From Conchocele bisecta (lineage: Eukaryota > Mollusca > Bivalvia > Lucinida > Thyasiridae), in contig CM055266.1 in NCBI GenBank assembly GCA_029237695.1, positions 10,247,805 through 10,311,804 on the forward strand: 64,000 nt of DNA, given 5' to 3'. The notes under the pieces were generated by a model. The model was not told the DNA's origin and did no database searches. It saw nothing but the letters and a program-made list of their open reading frames with translations. Below are positions 56,464-64,000 of this stretch, one piece after another. A program made the position numbers and the translations under genes. Numbering within the stretch: the first letter of the stretch is position 1; each line of letters begins with the position of its first letter.

Positions 56464-57956
56464 GCTGTTCGCCCCTAAGGCTGAGACGTACGAAATGTTG
56501 AAAGCCGCTCTGGTCGGTGGACCGTCAATCGTATTCTCTCGCCACGCGGAAGTCGGGGTCACAACAATTAGGCCAACACCAGAAGGAGGCGGTAAAACAT
56601 GCAAAGCGGTGGTGGGGCTAGACGCCAACGCGCTGTATCTATCTACATTAAATAAAGAGATGCCTTGTGGTGAGATATACACCATAATGAGGAACCCTAC
56701 GACCCCCAAGGAATATCACGTTTTACCAGAAAAGTTTTATCCGGGAGATGGTTCGGATTTGCCGAGGTGGATATAGAAGTTCCTTCTGCATTGAAAGATA
56801 AATTTTCGGAGATGTCTCCAATATTTATAACCGAGTAGTCGAGGAAGGAGAAGTACCCGATTACATGCTAAAATATGTAGACGACTCGGGAAGAAAACGT
56901 GGTAGCGGGAAGAAACTAGTAGGTGTGATGTCGGCCAAAAAAGTATTGCTGTACTCACCGCTTCTAAAGTGGTATTTGGAACACGGGCTGCGAGTCTTCG
57001 GGATCCATCGGAGTATCACTTATGAGCGGGGTACGCCGTTTAGATGGTTTGTTAAGCAAGTTACTGACGCGCGGAGAACCGGCGATGAGGACGTGTGTAA
57101 AGCCCATATTGCTGGCATAATGAAATTGTTAGGGAACTCGTGCTTCGGTAAAATGATAGAGTCTCCTGAGGGTCACCTGAATACGACATATACGAAGGAC
57201 GAGAAATGTGTGGACAAGGCATTAAGATATGCATACTTCAACGATCTGAAGGAGATCGGCGATGCGTACGAGATATCTTCTAGAAAAGTTAATGCGGTTA
57301 TGACTAGACCATTCCATTGCGGGATAGCCGTGCACCAACTGGCCAAGCTGAGAATGTTGGAATTCTATTACGATTTCTTAGACAAGTATGTGGACAGAAC
57401 AGATTTTGAATTAATACAAATGGATACGGACAGTCTATACATGGCAGTAAGCGCGAAATCTCCGCAAGGGAATGAGAAATACGGCAGTTTCGATAGTATG
57501 GTAAAACCTCATCTGCACGATGAGTATGAGACAGATAAGAAAAATTGGTTGGCGTGGGATAAATGGAGCGACCGAGAGCATGGGCATTTCAAGGTAGAAT
57601 TTCACGGAGATCGTGCCATTGCGCTATCGAGCAAGTGCTATTTTGTGGAGAAGTTGGCGACCGCCAATCTACCAATTCCAGAATTGGATGGTCGATTAAA
57701 ACATTCCGCAAAAGGATTATCTGCCAGACAGAATACGCTAACCTGGAATCGGTATAAGAACGCGCTGAACTGGGGGCGAGAGGATGTCCATTCGGGAATT
57801 GAGGGCGGGAAAGATATGTGTGAAAACCGCGGATTCCGAATGCGGGACGGCGCGATGAAAACATATACGCAGAGGAAGTTGGGGCTATCGGCCTATTACG
57901 ATAAAAGAAGAATCCTTCCAGACGGTATGCACACGCAACCTCTTTATCATAATTAA
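56464..57956 (+). pseudogene. outer family-B DNA polymerase, catalytic part
   Basis: Continues the outer polymerase after the nested insert. APKAETYEMLKAALVGGPSI opens it; motif A VGLDANALYLSTLNKEMP (56,612-56,665); then a frameshift near 56,755 and a stop/indel near 56,837. An intact 363-codon run follows with KKVLLYSPLLKWYLEHGL, motif B GIMKLLGNSCFGKMIES (57,115-57,165), motif C LIQMDTDSLYMAV (57,410-57,450) and a thumb-like end ...KTYTQRKLGLSAYYDKRRIL, stop 57,956. The three polymerase motifs are all complete. It converges with the small minus-strand genes, whereas the inner polymerase converges with the integrase. Confidence 0.9.
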
Positions 57957-58030
57957 TAATTTTAAGAAAATTAAAATCTAAAAAAAATAAAGGGGGGATA
58001 TTTTGCAAAAATTAGCAAAATTTATAAAAA

Positions 58031-58282
58031 TTAATAATCCGATAATTGATAATTAATTGGTACTACTGGTCTCTTCGGACCGCTAAACCCCAATTCTCCT
58101 GCCCCAATAGCGGATTGGATCGGATCTCCGAATATCCAATCTGCTCCACCAATCTGCTCCCGAGCTGATTGGACAATTGGCGGCTCTTTTGCCCACAAAT
58201 TGGTAAGCCCATGAGGCAGGCACATTTCCCCGAGCCCCTGCAATATCTAACAGAGCGGTGCATCAATAACAGATTTAGACAT
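58031..58282 (-). pseudogene. small protein with an in-frame TAG
   Basis: From ATG 58,282 the frame reads MSKSVIDAPLC, a TAG, then LQGLGEMCLPHGLTNLWA and QIGGADWIFGDPIQSAIGAG, ending SGPKRPVVPINYQLSDY. The reading is 83 codons if the TAG is a point change. Otherwise only the part from the internal Met (58,243) is usable. The nucleotide sequence is full of CCAAT/ATTGG half-palindromes. I do not recognise the family. Confidence 0.35.
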
Positions 58283-58372
58283 TTTCCGTTCCGTTCTCCA
58301 ATATTGCAGCACTTTCAATTCGCGAATTGAGGGTGTATATACATACGCAGATATTAATGTTCAATATGTATT

Positions 58373-58400
58373 CATAATTAATTTTAAGAAAATTATAAAA
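58373..58400 (-). promoter_or_regulatory. AT-rich start motif, outer element
   Basis: CATAATTAATTTTAAGAAAA then TTATAAAA. The same core as upstream of inner genes. It lies about 90 bases upstream of the minus-strand gene that starts at 58,282. Confidence 0.4.
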
Positions 58401-58738
58401 TATCACAATTCCCTCCAATTTTCCAACCCCAATCCATCAAAACACCAATCGCGATTGGAGAAATTGGATGGTATTGGTGCTGCTCCCGAGCGGGGTGGTG
58501 TTGTAACTTTCCCCCCACTGTTATCCCAATAATCGATAAGGCGAAATGCACTCAGGCTACGCATCGACTGTTTAGCAAGGAATTACGTGCTCGTAAGCAT
58601 TATCGTTTAGTAATAATTCAAATAATAATTCAACTTTTCCCCCCACTTTATCTCCCAGTTTTAACCCAAATTTATCCCAATCAGTATTATCAATCTTGGA
58701 AAGGGTGGCGCGCGCCGCCTTAGTTCTAATAGTATTTT

Positions 58739-59284
58739 TTAAATCCTCATATCCTCCACCACCAACTCAAATTCAGTGTCCGATATATTGTTATCGGCCA
58801 ACGCTTTGGACACGATAACGTCGATGCTATTTTTCTTAGACCTTGCGAGAACCGATATTCTGTCGTGCTTTCTACTTTTATTTTCGAATTTTCTTCCCAC
58901 TACTCTGAACGCCATACACAGCAGTCCTGCCCGATCGGCTACACCACTCAAACCCGCGGCAATAGGAATTGCCACGACTGTAGATAACAGTGCAGCGGTT
59001 CCGGCCCCACCCAGTATAGAAACGAACGATAACAAGGTGCGAACCCCCTTCGCTATATTTGCAGCTCGTCTATATATCTTAGCATTTACCCTCCGAGTTT
59101 CCCCCTCTTGTTTTAGAATCTGCTGTATCTCGACGATATTTTCCAACCTGAAGTTTGACGGGGTCATATCCCCCAATTCCAATTGTCTAACATTGTTGGT
59201 ATTGGGTGTTGAAACAGGATCGGCAGGTTTTGGTTGTAGGTTCAACGGTATTAAATGTTCACTCGTCACATAAATCAAGTTCAA
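58739..59284 (-). CDS. membrane protein with central hydrophobic domain, 181 residues
   Basis: Intact ORF. The N-terminus includes NLQPKPADPVSTPNTNNVRQ. A helical region follows (FRLENIVEIQQILKQEGETR) and AKIYRRAANIAKGVRTLLSF. Two adjacent hydrophobic segments (LLSFVSILGGAGTAALLSTV; VVAIPIAAGLSGVADRAGLL) are followed by a basic stretch (KFENKSRKHDRISVLARSKK) and an acidic C-terminus (ISDTEFELVVEDM). The start overlaps the fibre stop (59,259), which supports translational packing in one cassette. The layout recalls small two-TM sensor-like proteins, but no family can be assigned. Constant in both elements, so probably functional in the virus-like cycle. Confidence 0.65.
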   Translation of the reverse strand: MNLIYVTSEHLIPLNLQPKPADPVSTPNTNNVRQLELGDMTPSNFRLENIVEIQQILKQEGETRRVNAKIYRRAANIAKGVRTLLSFVSILGGAGTAALLSTVVAIPIAAGLSGVADRAGLLCMAFRVVGRKFENKSRKHDRISVLARSKKNSIDVIVSKALADNNISDTEFELVVEDMRI

Positions 59285-60091
59285 TTAACAATGTTACAAC
59301 AGTGGAAGAACTCGCTGGGTCAGCGATTTTCGTAACAAAGTTAATAACACTACCTTCGGAAACTCTGATTGGATTGTCACCGGCGAACAAAACCAGCGCT
59401 GACCTCTGTCCAGCGAGTTTAGTGACTCCAACCGCCCGTTCTTCCCCATTCAGTACGAGATTTACGGTGACCGCGCCCACAGATTTACCCTTAAAATTAA
59501 CCGAGCAGACAGCCATTCGTAGAAGCGTACCGGGAGTTGTCATGACGTATCCCCCATATCTATTGCTCGCTTTGGAGCCAAATGAATATTCATAGATCCC
59601 CTCATTCAATGGGCCCCGCTTCTCAGCCCAAACTGTTATGATGGGTTTTCTGCGGCGTAATAACTTAAACTGCTCTACAGATGTGTCCAACAATGCGGCA
59701 AGCTTCTCGATAGTTTATCGGAAACTTCCATAAACTCTGTATGGGCCTCTTCCCGAAATTCGGTTATTTTTCCGCCTAGTTCAGTAAGTGCTGTCTGGTC
59801 CTCAGAGCGCAACACCCCATAGGCTTCCGTAAGGTCCGTCTGTGTATCTGATCGGACTTTCTCAATACCCGTCCGGACTTCCTAAATCCCCGTTATTAGT
59901 TGTGTTATACTTCTATGAATGTGCTTTGTAGCTGAAGTCACAGTGTCATCAACCAATGCTACGGTTTTCTCGGTAGTTAAAAAATCACTCTCTGTGGGGG
60001 TGAATCCACCACCTGAATCATATTTGTATTTCGGTGGGGACAACCAATCGCGATTGGGATTGGAAGAACTATCTGGCCCGTATATACTCAT
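59259..60091 (-). pseudogene. fibre-like protein, outer copy
   Basis: Starts MSIYGPDSSSNPNRDWLSPP (ATG 60,091). A helical stalk follows: TEKTVALVDDTVTSATKHIH, an in-frame TAG at 59,882-59,884, then VRTGIEKVRSDTQTDLTEAY and LRSEDQTALTELGGKITEFR, with heptad spacing. After a frameshift near 59,700 the C-terminal domain reads intact: KPIITVWAEKRGPLNEGIYE, ASNRYGGYVMTTPGTLLRMA, LNGEERAVGVTKLAG and a strand-rich end. Stalk plus knob resembles attachment fibres; the function is inferred. Only one stalk repeat unit is present, against about seven in the inner copy. Confidence 0.65.
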
Positions 60092-60124
60092 TTTTATATG
60101 GATATAAATTTGGGTAGCTTGTGT

Positions 60125-60841
60125 CTAATTCTTCGAAATTTCGAGAACGACCGAAATCGGATAATAGTTTTTCAACTCTTTCGCTCGGTCGTCGAGAATA
60201 GAGACCTTAAATTCGTGGATGTGTCCAGATTCCAAAACTTTCATCTCGGGGGATGGGAAGTCTAATGTGACAGTCTCCCCAAAATAACAATCGCTGGCGG
60301 GCACTGTTTTAGGTAGTGTGCTGGGGGCCCCATTTACCAGGTTGTACGACGTGTTCAACTGGTTCAAATGTATTTTGAGGGTTTTGGTAAAGGCTAGATC
60401 CACAGGCACATCTCCAACAAATTTTTGGCCCCGAGGGGAAACAATCTTTATAAGTGGGTGGCTGAAACAGAGGCGAATGCCTAATGGGTTTGACATAGTT
60501 ATCACAGCGCCGTCGGGTGCTGTTAATGTTGCGAGCCAGGTCGCCTTCGATATCGAGAGACTGGCTTCGTCATCACGCTCTGTGGAAACAAAGTGTATGA
60601 GCTGTCTTGCCTCCCACAGTCCGGGAGGCAGCTTTACACTTACTTGTCGTCCATCCTTCACATAGTAAAACCCTTCGCGCTCCACCAAGTTTCGCCACCC
60701 AACCGTGAAGGTAATTGATATGAGGCCTACCCGGCGTTTTCCGCAGCAGTTGTCGATTGACTTCTTGAGTTCACAACTCTCTTTTTGAACATTAGTGATA
60801 GTAGCAAACACAATAATATCTTTCAGTGGATACCAAAGCAT
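60125..60841 (-). CDS. minor-capsid-like (penton-like) protein, 238 residues
   Basis: Uninterrupted ORF. GKRRVGLISITFTVGWRNLV; LPPGLWEARQLIHFVSTERD; AVITMSNPLGIRLCFSHPLI; FTKTLKIHLNQLNTSYNLVN; PSTLPKTVPASDCYFGETVT; and an end with FKVSILDDRAKELKNYYPIS. The 'HLxQLNT...P-x-x-F...LDE...N-x-x-PI-x-V-x-LEI' pattern recurs in Polinton structural proteins that I take to be the single jelly-roll minor capsid/penton (family knowledge). The first ATG (60,841) overlaps the start of X on the other strand by 16 bases, so one of the two starts may be inside. Downstream lies the fibre gene (34-base gap). Confidence 0.6.
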   Translation of the reverse strand: MLWYPLKDIIVFATITNVQKESCELKKSIDNCCGKRRVGLISITFTVGWRNLVEREGFYYVKDGRQVSVKLPPGLWEARQLIHFVSTERDDEASLSISKATWLATLTAPDGAVITMSNPLGIRLCFSHPLIKIVSPRGQKFVGDVPVDLAFTKTLKIHLNQLNTSYNLVNGAPSTLPKTVPASDCYFGETVTLDFPSPEMKVLESGHIHEFKVSILDDRAKELKNYYPISVVLEISKN

Positions 60842-62414
60842 TTAACTTTAATTCTAATGCAAAGTACCTGGTCGGAGGTGTATACACTCAAAAGAACACC
60901 ATTAGTGGGCTTGTGCACCCCCAAATAAGAGCCAGTTTGGGCCTGGGTTTCAACACCAATTTCCCTAACATGTTTGAAAAGTACAGACTTCCTAAAACCA
61001 TTACACAGGATGTCATAACAAACTGGAACAACAACCCTATGCAGTTCTAGCAGAACCAACTAAATTTTGCCGTGTGGTGTGCCACAACCGGGTGTGGCGT
61101 CTCTTTCAGAGACCACATAAAATACAGGAACAGCATGCTGTGCAGTAGCGTCTACAACTTTCATGTGTATTATACTATTAGGAGGATTCTCAAAGAACTA
61201 GGTACTCCACTACCTCAAGACGACGGCTGGAATCCCATTTCCAACACATACAACCGTAAGGCGTTCGAACGATATGTGACGAATTTAACGTTTCAAAAGA
61301 TTCGGATTTGAGACAGAAAGTATACCCGAACAGCAACAGCCTGGGCACCGTTCATCTTAGGGGTTTAGAGCACGGGACATACTATGCCAGAACGAAACCT
61401 GATTTTACAGGGTTGGCGGTCAGGGGTTATACTCCGAGTTACACAGCACCACCACCATTCAGAAACACGGTAAATTGGACGGAAAACAATTTTAATACAT
61501 CCAACATGACATTCGGGGCTGAAGTGGCTAGAGGGCACACGTGCGATTCCAAATAATGTACATGGTTATTACCATCAAAGGCTCACGTACAGTATATTTT
61601 ACAAGACAGAAACGTGCAGAAGGGTATAGAAACCTTTATATTGGACGATGGTCTAGGGTTTACGCAGGCCGGTGTTACCCGCCTCAACGACTCCATTCGC
61701 ACATACGTCTGGGCCATCCTCGGCGCACAGAAACAAACGCGCAGTTCTATAATAGGAGTCGGAACGGCGTTTGACGCGCAAAAACAATCTTTGGCACTTG
61801 TAGAGGACGCCATCTCAGCTAAGGTGGACCTGGAAAAGGCGATCCGGAATTATCAAGACGTTTTGCAGAATGCCAGCACCCCATTAGACTATGTATTTCG
61901 AATAGGTCTGTATATGGCGCCGAGCAATATGATACTACGAGACGACCCGGTTGACGGTTATAATAATCAGATCGTAATCGCCACCGTCAATCAAAAAATC
62001 GGCCACAACGGGAAGGTGAACGCGGATATCATCAAGCGCACCCCCAACATGCTCGGGTTCAACAGTGTTGAGGTTGGAAGTGGAACCGATTTCATAAAAC
62101 CGCAAGCACCCACCCCACCACGAAGCACACCATCAAGTTCCACCAGTTCCCCCAATTCACGAATTGGAACAGGAGCGGGAACTAGTGTCTCGTCAAGTTC
62201 CACCTCCGCACCCCCAATTCATGAATTGGAATAGGAGCGGCATGTTCCCGCTCCTGTTCCAATTCGTGAATTGGGAGGACTTGATGCACCAGGAAGTTCC
62301 CCCAATTCACGAATTGGAACAGGAGCGGGAATTAGTGGCACAACCCACGAGGAGGGGAAATTAGGGCTCGTCGTCGCCCTCATGGCGATCGGACTATTCG
62401 CGCTTTGGTTTTAG
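60826..62414 (+). pseudogene. protein X, outer copy
   Basis: Pieces in order: TKAFNFNSNAKYLVGGVYTQ; FAVWCATTGCGVSFRDHIKY; FHVYYTIRRILKELGTPLPQ; YARTKPDFTGLAVRGYTPSY; GIETFILDDGLGFTQAGVTR; VWAILGAQKQTRSSIIGVGT; DPVDGYNNQIVIATVNQKIG. A Pro/Ser/Thr linker made largely of CCAATTC palindromes leads to a final transmembrane segment KLGLVVALMAIGLFALWF with stop 62,412-62,414. Frame changes at about 61,045, 61,055, 61,290, 61,550 and 62,232. The open frame starts with GTG at 60,826. The VWCATTGCGVSF...LGTPLPQD pattern is strongly conserved in mollusc Polintons; the role is unknown. It stops 4 bases from the Y stop. Confidence 0.65.
62149..62320. repeat. cluster of four CCAATTC-NN-GAATTGG palindromes in coding linker
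   Basis: Copies at about 62,153, 62,213, 62,258 and 62,301, each followed or preceded by ACAGGAGCGGGAA in either orientation. Read in the three frames they give PNSRIG, PIHELE/PIRELG or QFVNW, all seen here. Confidence 0.8.
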
Positions 62415-62417
62415 GAA

Positions 62418-63752
62418 CTAAAGGGCGGAGAATAGTGGGAGACCGGCGATCGACACGATTAAAGCCCAAGCATTATCGGCGAGCTATCCGGCCGTTTTTT
62501 ATAATATAGATAACAAGTAGGAGACGACACCCCGATCAACCCGGGCAGAGCTGCAGCCGCCTTTCTGGCTAATTTAGCCAGGAGACTGGCGAGGGCTTTC
62601 AGTCGGTTTTTTGCCCACTCTTTGGCTCCACCGGATGGCGAGGGTGCTGGCGCGGGTGCAGCCGCCGCACCACCTACGAGCATCTCGATAGCTAGAACTA
62701 TGGTCGATATAGTCATGCCGACAGCTGTGAGGATGCTTAATATTGTGACGCCCTGCTCTCTGAACACAGTGCGAATACGCTTACCGAGTGTCGTCTCCTC
62801 GTGCAGAACCCTCGAGATTGTTTCGCGGATCCGACTTATTTGGGTGCGGAGCGCCTCACGGCAAGCCGATGCAGCCTCCAAGCGAGCTTCTCTTTCATCC
62901 CGCAACGGTTGCAGTCGTTCGGTGATCCGCTCGGTAGATTCTCTATCGCCACGGGCTTCCCCAAGTTTTCTTTCTTCTAGCGCGATATGTTCATCCAGCG
63001 CCGTGAGTTTGGAGAGGGTATGGACCAGTTCGCCCCGGACCGTTTGCATAGCCTTATCGAGTCCCTGGAGTTCGCGAAGAGGTAACGGTGGGTCATCGTT
63101 CGACCCTTGGTCGAGGTTGAGTATTTCGTCTAGCTCGCTTTCATTGATCTCCATTGTGCGAATAGCGTCGGTGGCTACTCGAGGGACCTCACTGATATCG
63201 ACAGTTTCTATCGCGGCGGCCGTCTTCGCCATCGTTTCGTCGGTAGACTGTAGGGTCTCTACAGCACGGGCCGGTATAATTGTTTTACCACGCTTCCAAT
63301 CTAAGAATACTAGTTCGCTCCTTACGATTTCGCCACCGCCCCGGGTTTTTCCGGCAATGGTGCTCAGTGCTAGGGGTTTCCCGGTTGTCATGTGGATTAT
63401 TGGGAAAGTTGATGCTTCTAGCCGCAACCTACCGTCCCGAAGTTCGAACTTGGAGTAGTCGCGGCCGACAGACGGGACCACACCTTTTTTCTGCCAAATT
63501 GTTGTAGTAGTCGTCTACAGCTCCCTCGAGTAATTCCCGACTTTGACTAATGGTGCTGGTAGCGCCACCTATTTCCTCGCCTGCTGGAGTCTCTATGAAG
63601 GGCGTTTCGTTATCGTCATCATCGATGTCATCATCATCGATGTCATCGTCTCGGTCGCGATCGAATTCGTCCATGCGAATATCGTAATCAGCCGTTTTTA
63701 ACGATGTTTTAAAGAAAAAACCATACGGGTTTAATAGAGTATTTAGTTTCAC
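62418..63752 (-). pseudogene. protein Y (acidic N-terminus, coiled coil, TM), outer copy
   Basis: Acidic N-terminal part (FDRDRDDDIDDDDIDDDDNE; ATSTISQSRELLEGAVDDYY). After a frameshift near 63,470: SKFELRDGRLRLEASTFPII, RGGGEIVRSELVFLDWKRGK, a coiled coil of about 110 residues (ELVHTLSKLTALDEHIALEE... TTLGKRIRTVF), a TM segment VTILSILTAVGMTISTIVLA and an Ala/Pro linker. The C-terminal hydrophobic part (ALPGLIG, then NAWALIVSIAGLPLFSAL) lies across another frameshift near 62,530, with the end at 62,418. The inner copy places its start at a Met equivalent to 63,677 (MDEFDRDRDD), which I prefer over 63,752. Possibly a membrane or minor virion protein; unproven. Confidence 0.6.
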
Positions 63753-63759
63753 TGAAAAT

Positions 63760-64000
63760 ATGTCTTCGAGTCAATACAGCCGCAAACTCAATCCGTACCG
63801 CAGACTGCGGGAGCCCCTTGGGGCGAAAGTTGTGAAACAGAGCGTCGTTATTGCGAACAACCCATCGACGATCGACCAGAACCAGCAGCTCTTGGCCCGC
63901 TTTCCCAACCTCGGAGCTAGCGACGTCATTGTGCCGGGGACTGTTCGCCTCGCTTTCACCATTTCGCTGACGTCGGCAGACGTGGACCGAACCGTCGTTC
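63760..64000 (+). CDS. major capsid protein, N-terminal 80 residues (window-truncated)
   Basis: ATG 63,760 opens MSSSQYSRKLNPYRRLREPL, then QSVVIANNPSTIDQNQQLLA, RFPNLGASDVIVPGTVRLAF and TISLTSADVDRTVV at the window edge. The frame is clean. The same words, indel-damaged, occur in the inner copy at 47,962. I take it as the double jelly-roll major capsid protein because of its conservation and its position next to the ATPase in the inner element. The ATPase, small genes and integrase are expected to follow on the plus strand. Confidence 0.65.
   Translation, partial: MSSSQYSRKLNPYRRLREPLGAKVVKQSVVIANNPSTIDQNQQLLARFPNLGASDVIVPGTVRLAFTISLTSADVDRTVV

Larger units (their letters stand above)
33119..64000. 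mobile_element. outer Maverick/Polinton (adintovirus-like), right end not in window
   Basis: The left end AGTAGTATATAGGG resembles the inner element's AGTAGTATAGAGGG. Content outside the nested insert: family-B DNA polymerase (33,519-37,389 and 56,464-57,956), a small ORF, a two-TM membrane protein, fibre-like protein, minor-capsid-like protein, protein X, protein Y and the start of the major capsid protein. The integrase and packaging ATPase are expected past 64,000, as judged from the inner element. Visible length without the insert is about 11.8 kb. Several frameshifts and two insertions show that this copy is not intact. Confidence 0.85.

Noticed and set aside
58776..59273. 165-codon plus-strand ORF
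   Set aside because: Antisense shadow of the membrane protein; the minus-strand frame has the conserved counterpart in the inner element.
62622..63458. 278-codon Ser/Arg-rich plus-strand ORF
   Set aside because: Shadow of gene Y on the other strand, which has coherent coiled-coil and TM features.
33119..64000. A retrovirus or LTR element because of the integrase
   Set aside because: There is no reverse transcriptase, protease-RT order or LTR; the polymerase, ATPase and capsid genes identify a Polinton.

Overview
The window is eukaryotic genomic DNA, most likely from a marine mollusc (bivalve or similar lophotrochozoan). Signs are split exons with GT/AG borders, tRNA-derived SINEs, LINE debris, many TIR/foldback MITEs, minisatellites, and repeat starts of the 'TTTTATGCCCCCAC' and '(TCCG)n' types common in molluscs. 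The species call is inference.

Positions 1-33,118 are repeat-rich host DNA with little coding capacity. They hold four copies of a TTAA-flanked MITE, several palindromic foldback families, a LINE 3' fragment, a broken PIF/ISL2EU-like transposase, two SINEs, a 2.7-kb satellite of ~38-bp units, a 43-bp minisatellite, three consecutive exons of a probable death-effector-domain gene (25,058-26,434), and a heavily broken copy of a multicopy invertebrate ORF family (29,480-32,360).

Positions 33,119-64,000 are two nested Maverick/Polinton (adintovirus-like) elements. The outer one starts at 33,119 and runs past the end of the window. Its protein-primed family-B DNA polymerase gene is cut at 37,389 by a complete second element of about 19.07 kb (37,390-56,458). 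The inner element has perfect 185-bp terminal inverted repeats and a 5- or 6-bp target duplication. The outer polymerase resumes, in frame, just after the right TIR. An 850-bp 15-bp-TIR transposon also sits in the outer polymerase exonuclease region.

The inner element carries, in order: a zinc-finger ORF (-), polymerase (+), retrovirus-like integrase (-), small membrane proteins (-), packaging ATPase (-), major capsid protein (-), coiled-coil/membrane protein Y (+), protein X (-), minor-capsid-like protein (+), fibre-like protein (+), a membrane protein (+), two unknown ORFs (-) and the right TIR. The outer element shows the same genes, but the whole non-polymerase block is reversed relative to the polymerase: membrane protein, fibre and minor capsid (-), X (+), Y (-), major capsid (+, cut by the window end). 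Nearly every gene in both elements has frameshifts. Many are single-base indels at homopolymers, so decay and long-read consensus error are both possible. The most interesting observations are the nesting, the block inversion, the expanded fibre stalk, the dispersed 16-bp CCAAT...ATTGG palindrome, and hairpins at the tips of the inner TIRs.
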